This document shows positions 8,311 to 17,413 of a stretch of DNA of 64,000 bases, piece by piece. The DNA comes from JAFNAG01 sp050011535. Lineage in GTDB: Bacteria; Acidobacteriota; UBA6911. The stretch lies in assembly GCA_050011535.1 (NCBI GenBank), contig JBEKIX010000006.1:9148-73147 (forward strand). Reading direction: 5' to 3'. The position numbers were made by a program, and so were the translations under genes. How positions within the stretch are numbered: position 1 is the stretch's first letter; the number at the start of each line of letters is the position of its first letter. The notes under the pieces are model-generated. The model made no database searches. It worked only from the letters and a program-made list of their open reading frames with translations, and had not been told where the DNA came from.

Positions 8311-9803
8311 CAGTAGAGGTTTACAAACAACGCACAGATTTCGTCGATGGTCTTACGCACGCGCGCAATGGAAGCCCGCACGTTGTTGGCGAAAATACTG
8401 AAGATCAGGTTGTGTCCCGACTTTGTCGTCATGTAGCCAGAAAGAGCAGCCACATCTCCGAGTGTCCCCGTTTTAGCATGAATCACGCCCTTGGTCGGTC
8501 CGGAAGATAGTCGGTTGCGGAGCGTTCCGTCCGTGCCGCTGACAGCAAGCGTGTTCAGAAAAAGCTCAAAATAGGGACGCGTCGAGAGGAACATGAGCAA
8601 GGATGTCTGGAATCTCGGGGTCACCAGATTGTCGCGCGAGAGGCCGCAGCCGTCGCTGAGGTTGATTTTGTCATCGTCCCTGATGCCCGCGCTTTCCAGG
8701 AAGTTCTTCACGACCCTCAGCCCGGCTTCATCCGTGCCTGCGCCACCCAACTCGGCGCCGAGCACCCTGAGCAACATCTCGGCGTGAAGGTTCAAGCTAC
8801 GCTTGTTGATGATCTCGAGAGCGCGGATCAATGGCGGCGACTGGTGCTCGGCAAGGAGCTTCCAACTGAGGTGCGCGTCGGGCGAAACATCCCCGGCATG
8901 GTTGCTGCGTACGGCTCCGTCGGCAGGAATGCCGTTCCGGCGCAGTTCCTCCTTGAATAGCGTCGCGGTCGCTTCCGCGGGACGTTCCAGCAGAACGTAC
9001 TGGCTGTATCCCTGCGATGCCGGCAGAACGCCGGAAATCACAAGGCGCGTCGTACCTGGGAGGATCCTTGCGTATATGGTCCTCTGAGCATGGGGTTCCC
9101 CCGTCACGCCGAGGTTGCGGATCTGGAAGTAAGACGTCTGCGGCTCGACGCTCACCTGCACCAGTTGGTTTGCCTTAGTCGGCCGTACGTGGACCCAGAA
9201 GACGTTGTTGTTGATGCTTAGCGCGTTGATGGGCGCTCCATAGACCGACTTCAGATCCTGTGCGGTCCATCCCTTTCCGTGAGTAGTAAATTCAAAATAG
9301 CTGTCGTCGCCGATGACGTTTCCGTGAATCTTCTTGATGCCCAGAACTTTGATCGACTCGGCAAGTTCCTCCAGAGCGGGCTTTTCGAGAAGCTCCTTGG
9401 TGGGGTCCATCAGATTTGGATCCCCTCGGCCTACCAGTATGATGTCTCCTGCAAGAGTTCCGTCGGACTGAATGGCGCCGTTGGTATAAACTCCCGTGCG
9501 AAATCGGAAATCCGGCCCAAGCTTTTCAAGGCAGGTCGATGTGGTCACGACTTTGAGAACCGATGCCGGTTGAAATGTCTTGTCGGGATTGACGGAGAGA
9601 ATTACGTTGTTTGTGGTCGGATCAAAAATCTCGATTCCCCAATCGGCGGATCGCATGCCCGGACGCTTCAGGAACTGCGCAATCTTGCTCTGAATCGTCT
9701 CGATGGGACCGGCATAAGTAAGGATGGAGGAGGTAGGAATTAAAAACACGGCCAAACAAATCGCCGCACGAAACTTGCGCAAGGGCGAAAAAAATCTGGT
9801 CAT
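8310..9803 (-). CDS. dacB: D-alanyl-D-alanine carboxypeptidase/endopeptidase (PBP4 type)
   Basis: About 497 residues. The start at 9803 is preferred because GGAGGA lies ~12 bases upstream and a signal peptide follows (KFRAAICLAVFLIPTSSILTYAG). The three penicillin-binding motifs are present: S-x-x-K in PASVLK at residue ~81, S-x-N in KRSLNLHAE, and KTG in IHAKTGTLGD. The long insert between the first two motifs is typical of the PBP4/S13 family. It trims or cleaves peptidoglycan cross-links in the periplasm. Its downstream coupling to moaD-moaE makes no obvious functional sense and is probably a lineage-specific operon. Confidence 0.93.
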   Translation of the reverse strand: MTRFFSPLRKFRAAICLAVFLIPTSSILTYAGPIETIQSKIAQFLKRPGMRSADWGIEIFDPTTNNVILSVNPDKTFQPASVLKVVTTSTCLEKLGPDFRFRTGVYTNGAIQSDGTLAGDIILVGRGDPNLMDPTKELLEKPALEELAESIKVLGIKKIHGNVIGDDSYFEFTTHGKGWTAQDLKSVYGAPINALSINNNVFWVHVRPTKANQLVQVSVEPQTSYFQIRNLGVTGEPHAQRTIYARILPGTTRLVISGVLPASQGYSQYVLLERPAEATATLFKEELRRNGIPADGAVRSNHAGDVSPDAHLSWKLLAEHQSPPLIRALEIINKRSLNLHAEMLLRVLGAELGGAGTDEAGLRVVKNFLESAGIRDDDKINLSDGCGLSRDNLVTPRFQTSLLMFLSTRPYFELFLNTLAVSGTDGTLRNRLSSGPTKGVIHAKTGTLGDVAALSGYMTTKSGHNLIFSIFANNVRASIARVRKTIDEICALFVNLY

Positions 9804-9972
9804 TCTGCTGGTATCCTCCGCTGCGCACCCAAATTCGGGGCAGGCTGCATCCTTTGTCCTGGCGTCCAGGAGCCAGTTGTGTTGCAGCATAACACAATCT
9901 CCACATGAAGATCCTCATCATTTTATCGACGTGAAGATCAGGATCGTGTAGGAAATTCCGGCCATGACCGGT

Positions 9973-10860
9973 TTATTCGGGGGGAATCTCGGCCAGGAGC
10001 GAGTCGTTCAGCGCCGTTTCGCCGATTCGGGCTCCGACGCCAATCAGGACTGTGCCCTGGAGCTTGCTCACGGGCTCGAGTGTTTCCGGATCGGCCACGA
10101 AGGCATAGTCCAGGCTCGCCATCTGTTCACTCCCCAGGACTTTCACAATCTCCTGGATCAGTTTCTTGGCCTGCCTTTCTCCCCGCATAATCGCTTTCTC
10201 TGCCGTTTGGAGGCTTCGGTAGAGTACGGGTGCCGCGGCTCGTTCCTGATCGGTGAGAAAGATGTTGCGCGTGCCATATGCCAAGCCGGATGGATGTCGC
10301 GTGACGGGCGCCACCACAACCTCAGTTCCCAAGTTGAGATCTCTGATCATCTTTCGCAGGATGGCGCCGGGAACAGCATCCTTCAAGCCCAGGAAAAGAA
10401 ACGAAGGCCTGACAAGGTGGATCATTTTCAGGACTGTTGTCGTCCTGCCGCGAAAATAGACTGACTGCGGAATCCCGTGCAGCTTCTCGCCCAGTTTTTC
10501 CACCTGGATATAGGTCGAAAAATCATGGGGAAACATCTCTTCTTCCGCTGGCGCGAACACATAATCCACGTTTTGCTGGCTCAGCAGATCTACATCCTTG
10601 GTGATATCCCGTGGGTACTTCTGATACTCCTCATCGCTGAGAAACTGGTTGCGGTCGATAAAGATCGAGACCACCACCAGGTCCGTCATCTTGCGCGCGG
10701 CTTCAATGAGGCCGATATGCCCCGGGTGGATTACACCCATCGTCGGAACCAGGCCGATTTGTACGTCGCTCGACTGAAGCTTGGCGCTGATCGCCGACAT
10801 CCGCGAAAGACGGCTGATGATCTCCATAGGAGCGACATCATAATCAAAATTGACGCTCAT
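9973..10860 (-). CDS. panC: Pantothenate synthetase homologue with altered active site
   Basis: 295 residues with the PanC fold pattern: VPTMGVIHPGH (His45, His48), VVSIFIDRNQF, YPRDI, FLGLKD (Lys160) and the GLAYGTRN loop (Arg198). Several residues that bind pantoate or ATP in studied PanC differ: Asn69 is Asp, Gln164 is Pro within KDAVP, the RPGHFRG segment reads QSVYFRG, and Ser196-Ser197 are Gly-Thr. It should join pantoate and beta-alanine using ATP, but the changes raise doubt about substrate or rate. It follows folK at 34 bases. Starts at 10860 or 10827 are both possible; neither has a clear ribosome site. Confidence 0.8.
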   Translation of the reverse strand: MSVNFDYDVAPMEIISRLSRMSAISAKLQSSDVQIGLVPTMGVIHPGHIGLIEAARKMTDLVVVSIFIDRNQFLSDEEYQKYPRDITKDVDLLSQQNVDYVFAPAEEEMFPHDFSTYIQVEKLGEKLHGIPQSVYFRGRTTTVLKMIHLVRPSFLFLGLKDAVPGAILRKMIRDLNLGTEVVVAPVTRHPSGLAYGTRNIFLTDQERAAAPVLYRSLQTAEKAIMRGERQAKKLIQEIVKVLGSEQMASLDYAFVADPETLEPVSKLQGTVLIGVGARIGETALNDSLLAEIPPE

Positions 10861-10894
10861 TCAAGGACATTCACGATTTGTAACTGTTTCGCCC

Positions 10895-11395
10895 TTACTC
10901 CTGCATTCCTGAATGCAGCTTCACGCTCGAGGAGTCAGGGCAGGCAACGAGCAGAGAATGAATGGTTTCCTGGAGCAGCGGGTGAAGGACATCCGGTGCA
11001 ATCTCGGCGAAAGGTTTCAGAACGAACCGTCGTTGCGTCATTCTTGGATGAGGGATCTGGAGGGATGGTTCGTTGAGAACAAGTGTGCCGAACAAAAGAA
11101 TGTCCAGGTCCAGAGTGCGCGGCGCCCCCGGGAAGGTGCGAATCCGGCCATGGAACGCCTCAATCTCCTGAAGTCGTGCCAGTAACTGCCCCGGATTCAG
11201 GTTCGTCTCCACCTCCACGACAATATTCAGAAACCATGGTTGCTCTTGAACGCCCCATGGCTCCGATTCGTAAGCAGAGGATATCTTTCGGATTTCGATA
11301 CCCGCGCTGCGCAGGCTTTCAATTCCGCCGGTCAGATGGGCCTTTCGATCACCCAGATTCGAACCGGCAGACAGGTAGACGATCGCAGAGGTCAT
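10895..11395 (-). CDS. folK: 2-amino-4-hydroxy-6-hydroxymethyldihydropteridine pyrophosphokinase
   Basis: 166 residues, the usual HPPK size. YLSAGSNLGDR at the N-terminus, SSAYESEPWG, the FLN block, the RTLDLDILLF magnesium-binding motif and the IPHPRMTQRRFVLKP block are all present and in order. It transfers pyrophosphate from ATP in folate synthesis. It lies 10 bases downstream of lptD and upstream of panC on the same strand, so the three are probably one operon that joins outer-membrane biogenesis and vitamin genes without an obvious link. Confidence 0.95.
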   Translation of the reverse strand: MTSAIVYLSAGSNLGDRKAHLTGGIESLRSAGIEIRKISSAYESEPWGVQEQPWFLNIVVEVETNLNPGQLLARLQEIEAFHGRIRTFPGAPRTLDLDILLFGTLVLNEPSLQIPHPRMTQRRFVLKPFAEIAPDVLHPLLQETIHSLLVACPDSSSVKLHSGMQE

Positions 11396-11405
11396 AAATC
11401 CAAAA

Positions 11406-13751
11406 TCAGAAAAGCCGCTCCGGTCCCTTCAGGTTTCCAAAATTCCCGATGCCCTTGAGAGAGAAGGAAAACGTAAATCGGCTCTCGGTGCGGAAATTCA
11501 GATCATACTGTTGAAAATCCAGAGAGACACCGCAGCAATTCCAGATATAGTTCAGCCGGGAGTTGCTGTTCAGGAGCACGTGGGTCTGAATATTGTAGCT
11601 TAGCGTGAGGCCAGCGGAGAATCCTTTGCTAAGCGACCCGTATCCCAATTGAGCCTGAATATGATTGGCGGAGAATGCACCGGGCTCGAGCGCGTTTGCT
11701 TTGACGAAGGTGCCCGCGAGCGTCAGGTTGTCCTGGCTCCAGGCAGCCCATAGGCTCGTGTCGCGCAGCCGGTCGAACTTGGGATCATAGTCGGCACGCA
11801 CATCATAGGAGATGCCCGGCCGGGGCATGACACGCAGGCTTATGTTCACAGGGGACGAAGAGCGCTCGATGCCGGTCGCCGAGAAGCCGCTCAAAGTGTC
11901 CAGCGGGTAAAACTGATTGGCTTCACCGGGCAAAAACGCGCCGCCGAAGGTCGGATCGAAATAATACTTCTGCGCCACCTTGAAGGAGAGAACCTCATAG
12001 TTTTCGAATATTCCCGGCTTGGTCTCGCGCTTCCGCATGATGCGGTTCACGATGCCGTACTCGATTTCATTGGTGTCGGCGATCGCATCCTCGTCGTCGA
12101 AGCGAATGGTCTCGTTAGCATCCGTGATGCCGTGGATCCTGCGATAGGTCAGCATGGGCTCCACGATGTGCTTGAAATCGCCCAACCACCCGGAATGGAA
12201 GTTCCCTTCGAGTTCCGGAGTGCGGAGGCTGACCTCGAAATCAGAGTATTGCCGGCGCAGCGGTGTATTGAGGACCACCGGCTGATTGGCGTCGGATAAC
12301 CGCGCACTATAGTAGGTCTCCCGGAATCCGAAAGAGGGTACGATTGAGAATCCCGCAAAAGACGGAACACGGACGGACAGGCTCGGGAAAAAATCCAACC
12401 GCTGGACGATGCGGGGCGTCTCGATGACGCTGTCGATCCTGGAAAGTCCCTCGGCAGCGGCCCGCAAAGTGAAGATCAACGGCGTCCGGCCCAGGGACTT
12501 GCCCAGGGAGAAAAACTCAAGGGAGGGTGACTTGCGAGTCACCAGCGACCCGCTCGGGAAAAACACCTCCCTGCGCTCAAATGATATATCGGTCGAGAAA
12601 CTGTCACTGTTGCGCGTGGCAAAAAGGAGGGCCTGCTCCTCAGGAATGGTTGCGGCCTGGAAACTCTCTGAAAACGTCTGGCGGAATTGAAAATTGGTTG
12701 ACATGTTGACGCTGGCGACCGCGCGAAAACCGTTTTCGAACTGAGCCACTCCATTGGCCTGCAACACCGCGCCGCCTTGATGCAGACGATCGTTGACGCC
12801 GTACGCTTCTATGTCCAGGCTGGTTTCGTCATTGGGCCGCGTGCGGAACAAGCCGCCCATCCCAAAGCCGCGCACGCTGTAGTAGTCGCCATGAAGCTCG
12901 ATATCCGAACTCTGTCCCAGCGGCTGATAGTATCCGAGATCGAATTGTCGCCCTTTGGTAGTTGAGCTTCCCGTATGGAAGGGCAGAAAACCCGCGCTGC
13001 GCTTTTTGTTTTCCAGCGGGACGACGAGGTAGGGCAGATAGAAGACCGGCACTCCCTTGACTTTGAAAAACACGTGGCGAAGGCGTGCAGTCTGGTCGAC
13101 GTGGATCTTCGCATCCAAGACATCGAAACCCCACTTGGGAACCTTCTCCTGACAGGATGTGAGGAGACCGTTCTCAAGCTCGTAAGTATCATGCCCGGTC
13201 TTGAGCACCTTCTTGCCCTGGATCAGGAACCCTTGATCTGTGTGGCCCACCGCATCATAGAACGTCGCGGTCTCATTGCTCGCATCGAACTCGGCCCGGG
13301 AACAGGTCAGCGACTGCTGACCCTGGCTGAACTGAGTCTTGCCTGAGGTCGAGCCTTTGTGCGTGGCGTCGTCATATTCGGCACTGTCGCAAGTGATGCG
13401 GATATCCTGATAAGTGATCGTGACGTGGCCGGTGGCGTGATGGCGGGTCTTGGTACTCTCCTGGTAGTCTGATGTGATCACGACCTTGCCGTTGCGGTAG
13501 GGAATTTCCGTGGTCACCTGTTCGCGAAATCGAGACTCGGGTGGCTCCTGAGCAAAACCGCGCTCGGAGGCGGCGAGGCTGATTAAGATGAGCAGCCAGA
13601 GACCCAGACGGCAGGGTAGGTATGAGTTCAAAACAGGTCTCAATGCGCGACCGCCAACCAGATGGTCAGGCGCAGGTTTATTGGCAAGCGAGCTCAGACC
13701 CTGACTTCTGTGTTTCAGCGGCGACGAATGTGCGCCGCTTCCGAGGCCCAA
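11406..13751 (-). CDS. lptD: LPS-assembly outer-membrane protein LptD
   Basis: 781 residues as drawn. A hydrophobic signal segment (LGLWLLILISLAASERGFAQ) lies at about 49-68, then an OstA/LptA-like jellyroll (ITSDYQESTKTRHHATGHVTITY) and a long beta-barrel ending in the family-typical NCCGVSLDFQQYD and FSFSLKGIGNFG. The Cys-Cys pair near the C-terminus matches the LptD disulphide site. It inserts LPS in the outer leaflet with LptE. About 40 residues precede the signal segment, so the true start may be a TTG near 13631. It shows the cell has an LPS-type outer membrane. Confidence 0.93.
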   Translation of the reverse strand: MGLGSGAHSSPLKHRSQGLSSLANKPAPDHLVGGRALRPVLNSYLPCRLGLWLLILISLAASERGFAQEPPESRFREQVTTEIPYRNGKVVITSDYQESTKTRHHATGHVTITYQDIRITCDSAEYDDATHKGSTSGKTQFSQGQQSLTCSRAEFDASNETATFYDAVGHTDQGFLIQGKKVLKTGHDTYELENGLLTSCQEKVPKWGFDVLDAKIHVDQTARLRHVFFKVKGVPVFYLPYLVVPLENKKRSAGFLPFHTGSSTTKGRQFDLGYYQPLGQSSDIELHGDYYSVRGFGMGGLFRTRPNDETSLDIEAYGVNDRLHQGGAVLQANGVAQFENGFRAVASVNMSTNFQFRQTFSESFQAATIPEEQALLFATRNSDSFSTDISFERREVFFPSGSLVTRKSPSLEFFSLGKSLGRTPLIFTLRAAAEGLSRIDSVIETPRIVQRLDFFPSLSVRVPSFAGFSIVPSFGFRETYYSARLSDANQPVVLNTPLRRQYSDFEVSLRTPELEGNFHSGWLGDFKHIVEPMLTYRRIHGITDANETIRFDDEDAIADTNEIEYGIVNRIMRKRETKPGIFENYEVLSFKVAQKYYFDPTFGGAFLPGEANQFYPLDTLSGFSATGIERSSSPVNISLRVMPRPGISYDVRADYDPKFDRLRDTSLWAAWSQDNLTLAGTFVKANALEPGAFSANHIQAQLGYGSLSKGFSAGLTLSYNIQTHVLLNSNSRLNYIWNCCGVSLDFQQYDLNFRTESRFTFSFSLKGIGNFGNLKGPERLF

Positions 13752-13935
13752 GCCATGTTCAGGTCATTACGTTAGCAGCAGAAAGTGCCGCCTTCAATCC
13801 GTTTTTTTGAAAGGGTTACGCGCCGTCCGAAGACCGTGGTATTCTGTACTTTCTCATGGCTTCCGGCCTTGCGCGCTCGTAATGTCGCGCGCGATTCCCG
13901 GGCTCAAGTGCGAACATATTCCAGAGAGCAGACCT

Positions 13936-14949
13936 ATGATCATCGAATCCTCCGCACCCACTCGCGTGGATCTTGCCGGCGGGACCGTGGACATCTGGCC
14001 TCTCTACCTCTTTCACGAAGGAGCCGTGACCGTTAACTTTGCCGTGAATCTGCCCGCGCGGTGCCGCGTCGTTCCCCGTAATGACGGGAGATTCGTTTTA
14101 CGCTCCGTGGATACGGGCGAGGCCGCGGAATTTGATGGTCTGCCGGCGCTGCGCACAACCGCATCGCTCCGGTTGCTGGCGCGGCTGATTTATTTCTTCG
14201 CTCCCACGTCAGGGCTTGAGATGGTGACCCATTGTACCGCGCCGCCGGGATCGGGCCTCGCGGGATCATCGGCTCTTAACGTTGCGATCTGTGCCGCCTT
14301 GAATCGGCTCTTGGGTCTGAATCGTAACCTTGAAGAGTTGATTCGAATTGCCCGGGACGTGGAGGCGCAGGTGATCGAGGTTCCCACCGGCATGCAGGAT
14401 TATTATCCGGCAGCCTATGGGGGGATTCAGGCGATTCACTTCTCTGCAAGCGGTGTCCTGCGCGAGGAGATCCACATTGACCCGGAGCGATTGGCTGAGC
14501 GCTTGATTCTCATCTATTCCGGACAGCAACGCAACTCCGGCATCAACAACTGGGATGTAATGAAACGCCACATCGATGGCGACCGGGAAGTATTTCGCGC
14601 GTTCGAGGGGATCATCGCCGCCGCCAACAAGACTCTGGAAGCTCTGCGCAGCGGATCCTTCGATGCAATCGACGATGCTCTTGCAGAGGAATGGGCTAAT
14701 CGCCGGGTGCTGAGTTCCGGAATCACCACCCCAGAAATTGACGAGATCGTATCTCTTGCAATTTCTTTTGGGGCCCGCTCCGCCAAAGTCTGTGGTGCGG
14801 GCGGCGGCGGCTGCATGGTTTTGAGCGTGCCGGAAGGAAGGCGCCGGGAGATTGAGAACAAGCTCCGCGAACGTCGGGTGCAGGTAATCGACTACTCGAT
14901 TGCGCGTAAAGGAGTGTCGTTCGAGGGGGGAACAGCCGAAATGGAATGA
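13936..14949 (+). CDS. GHMP-family sugar kinase
   Basis: 337 residues from MIIESSAPTRVDLAGGTVDIWP, the normal GHMP N-terminus. The ATP loop PPGSGLAGSSALNVA is at about 103-117 and the C-terminal glycine motif GAGGGGCMVLSVP near 287. The family covers galactokinase, heptose-7-phosphate kinases and mevalonate kinases. The opening motif and the neighbouring lptD suggest a cell-envelope sugar such as a heptose, but that is inference. The open frame begins at 13807; ATG 13936 is chosen by homology and leaves a 184-base divergent promoter region with lptD. Confidence 0.82.
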   Translation: MIIESSAPTRVDLAGGTVDIWPLYLFHEGAVTVNFAVNLPARCRVVPRNDGRFVLRSVDTGEAAEFDGLPALRTTASLRLLARLIYFFAPTSGLEMVTHCTAPPGSGLAGSSALNVAICAALNRLLGLNRNLEELIRIARDVEAQVIEVPTGMQDYYPAAYGGIQAIHFSASGVLREEIHIDPERLAERLILIYSGQQRNSGINNWDVMKRHIDGDREVFRAFEGIIAAANKTLEALRSGSFDAIDDALAEEWANRRVLSSGITTPEIDEIVSLAISFGARSAKVCGAGGGGCMVLSVPEGRRREIENKLRERRVQVIDYSIARKGVSFEGGTAEME

Positions 14950-15039
14950 ACCTGGGTCAGTGCGCAATGCAGCTCTGAGCCTTCAGGCTAACAAATCTGG
15001 CTCGCGTCCAGCATGCGAGTTCATAACCAGGAGGATGGA

Positions 15040-16044
15040 ATGACCATCAAGATCGCGATTAACGGTTTTGGCCGGATTGGCCGCAATCTCATCCGCTGTT
15101 CGTACAGGAATCCCGCGGTCGAATACGTCGGGGTCAACGACCTGACAAGCCCGGAAGTTCTCGCGCACCTGCTCAGATACGATTCGGTTTTGGGAAGATT
15201 CGACGATCCGGTTGCAGTCAAGGACGGAAATCTCGTCGTTGCCGGAAAGACCATAAAAGTGTTCAGCGAAAAGGATCCTGCCAAGCTCAAATGGAGTGAT
15301 CTGGGCGCGCAGGTGGTCATCGAGGCTACCGGCCTGTTCACGGATGGCGAGAAGGCGAGGGCGCATCTCAAGGGAACTGTCAAGAAAGTAATCATTTCCG
15401 CCCCCGGCAAGAATGTCGACGCGACCTTCTGCATGGGAGTCAATAGCGATACCTATAATCCGGCCAAGCACAATATTATCTCCAATGCTTCCTGTACGAC
15501 CAATTGTCTGGCGCCGGTTGCCAAGGTTCTTGATGAATCCTTTGGCATCGAATCGGGCTTCATGACGACCATTCACAGCTACACGAATGACCAAAACCTG
15601 CTCGATCTTATGCACCGCGACCTCCGGCGTGCGCGTGCGGCGGCTATCAATATCGTGCCCACTTCCACGGGCGCCGCCAAAGCAATCGGTCTGGTGCTTC
15701 CGAACCTTGCCGGCCGCCTCGAAGGCCTGGCCATTCGCGTGCCCACCCCGGATGTTTCGCTCGTCGACCTTGTGATTCTGGCCCGTGCGAAAACGACCAA
15801 AGAGGAGGTGAACAAGGCATTCAAGGCCGCAGCTGAGGGCTCGCTGAAAGGAATCCTCGGCTATTGCGAGGAGCCACTGGTTTCCACCGATTTTTTGCAG
15901 AACCCGATGTCATCGATTCTCGATTCGCTGGAGACCAAAGTCAACGGAAGCCTCATCAAGACCCTGGCTTGGTACGACAACGAGTGGGGTTACTCGATGC
16001 GGCTCTTCGACCTGGCCCGGTACGTCGGCGAACGCCTCACCTAA
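15040..16044 (+). CDS. gapA: Glyceraldehyde-3-phosphate dehydrogenase
   Basis: 334 residues starting MTIKIAINGFGRIGRN after a strong AGGAGG. The catalytic block SNASCTTNCLAP with the active-site Cys lies at about residue 150, and the C-terminal SLIKTLAWYDNEWGYSMR is standard. It converts glyceraldehyde 3-phosphate to 1,3-bisphosphoglycerate with NAD. It begins the gapA-pgk-tpiA-secG run, 90 bases after the GHMP kinase. A 63-base hairpin follows the stop and may set the relative amounts of gapA and pgk transcript. Confidence 0.97.
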   Translation: MTIKIAINGFGRIGRNLIRCSYRNPAVEYVGVNDLTSPEVLAHLLRYDSVLGRFDDPVAVKDGNLVVAGKTIKVFSEKDPAKLKWSDLGAQVVIEATGLFTDGEKARAHLKGTVKKVIISAPGKNVDATFCMGVNSDTYNPAKHNIISNASCTTNCLAPVAKVLDESFGIESGFMTTIHSYTNDQNLLDLMHRDLRRARAAAINIVPTSTGAAKAIGLVLPNLAGRLEGLAIRVPTPDVSLVDLVILARAKTTKEEVNKAFKAAAEGSLKGILGYCEEPLVSTDFLQNPMSSILDSLETKVNGSLIKTLAWYDNEWGYSMRLFDLARYVGERLT

Positions 16045-16056
16045 ACGCAATACGTT

Positions 16057-16119
16057 GAGATTCGAAATTCGAGATTCGAGATTCGAGATACAATAATCTC
16101 GAATTTCGAATCTCGAATC
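16057..16119 (+). repeat. Hairpin of 7-nt tandem units between gapA and pgk
   Basis: The left arm (16057-16089) is made of AGATTCG / AAATTCG units repeated about four times, and the right arm (16095-16119) is the reverse complement of part of it, so 24 bases can pair around a short loop. There is no T-run. It lies 12 bases after the gapA stop and 17 before the pgk start, a position suited to transcript processing or 3'-end protection rather than termination. Confidence 0.85.
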
Positions 16120-16136
16120 ACTTGGGGGTTGGAGCC

Positions 16137-17315
16137 ATGAATAAACTGACTATCCGCGATCTCGACCTTAAGGGGCGGCGCGTTTTTGTGCGTGTCGACT
16201 TCAATGTTCCCATCAAATCCGGAAAGGTGGAAGACGACCTGCGGATCCGTGCTTCCCTCCCCACTATTCGATACGCGCTGGAGCAGGGTGCGATCTTGAT
16301 TCTGGCCTCCCATCTCGGGAGACCCAAGGATGGGCCCGACCCCAAGTTCAGTCTCGCGCCGGTCGCCAAAAGGCTCTCGGAGCTGTTGGGCAAGGAAGTC
16401 ACATTTGTACCTGATTGTGTGGGACCCGAGGTCGAGAATGCCGTTGGCAGAGCATGCCCAGGAGAAGTAATTCTCCTCGAGAATCTCCGCTTTTATAAGG
16501 AAGAAGAGGCCAACGATCCTCGTTTTGCAAAGAAATTGGGGCAGCTGGCGCCGCTCTATGTTAATGACGCTTTCGGAAGCGCACATCGCGCTCATGCGTC
16601 CACCGAGGGCATCACGCATTTTGTCGAGAAAGCCTGCGCCGGTTTCCTGATGGAGGAGGAACTGCGCTATCTTGGCGGTGCGCTGGAACATCCCGATCGT
16701 CCTTTCGTTGCCATCATGGGCGGCGCCAAGATTTCGGACAAGATCGATGTAATCGAGAATCTCCTGGGAAAGGTGGATCTGCTCCTGATCGGGGGCGCCA
16801 TGATGTTTACATTCTTGAAGAGCCAGGGAAAGCAGATCGGAAAATCGCTGTGCGAAGTCGACAGGCTCGAGCTGGCACACCATCTCTTAGGGCGTGCCGC
16901 GTCGAAAATCGTGCTCCCAACCGATGCCGTTGCTGCGACCGGTGTGGAGGACGAGGCCTCCGCGCACATCGTGCCTGCCGACAGGATTCCGGAAAACGAG
17001 ATGGGCCTTGACATCGGTCCGCAAACCATAGCGAATTACGCCTCTTTGCTGGTTCCCGCGCGCACGATTGTCTGGAACGGCCCGATGGGAGTCTTCGAGA
17101 AAAGTGCTTTTGCGTCCGGAACTCTCGCGATCGCGAAGGCAGTCGCGCAATCAAGCGCCGTGTCAATCGTAGGAGGAGGTGATTCCGCCGCAGCGGTTGC
17201 GAAGGCTGGAGTGGAGGACAAGATTTCCCACATATCGACGGGTGGTGGCGCCTTCCTCGAGTTCCTCGCCGGCAAGACGCTGCCGGGAGTCGCCGCCCTT
17301 ACGGACAAGGAGTGA
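16137..17315 (+). CDS. pgk: Phosphoglycerate kinase
   Basis: 392 residues, standard for Pgk. RVFVRVDFNVP (substrate-binding), ILASHLGRPKDG, LLENLRFYKEEE, NDAFGSAHRAHAST, the ALEHPDRPFVAIMGGAKISDKI block and the C-terminal GGGDSAAAVAKAG / HISTGGGAFLEFLAG are all present. It makes ATP from 1,3-bisphosphoglycerate. The ATG at 16137 follows GGGGTTGGAG. A 98-base spacer with a short inverted repeat (CCAAGAC/GTCTTGG) separates it from tpiA. Confidence 0.97.
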   Translation: MNKLTIRDLDLKGRRVFVRVDFNVPIKSGKVEDDLRIRASLPTIRYALEQGAILILASHLGRPKDGPDPKFSLAPVAKRLSELLGKEVTFVPDCVGPEVENAVGRACPGEVILLENLRFYKEEEANDPRFAKKLGQLAPLYVNDAFGSAHRAHASTEGITHFVEKACAGFLMEEELRYLGGALEHPDRPFVAIMGGAKISDKIDVIENLLGKVDLLLIGGAMMFTFLKSQGKQIGKSLCEVDRLELAHHLLGRAASKIVLPTDAVAATGVEDEASAHIVPADRIPENEMGLDIGPQTIANYASLLVPARTIVWNGPMGVFEKSAFASGTLAIAKAVAQSSAVSIVGGGDSAAAVAKAGVEDKISHISTGGGAFLEFLAGKTLPGVAALTDKE

Positions 17316-17413
17316 ACCGATTCAATTCCAAGACCCCACGATCCCGATTTGATGGCCGAATTGCGTTTTAGCGTCTTGGATCTCTGGGTCCTGATGGCTT
17401 GTACGGAGAGGAA

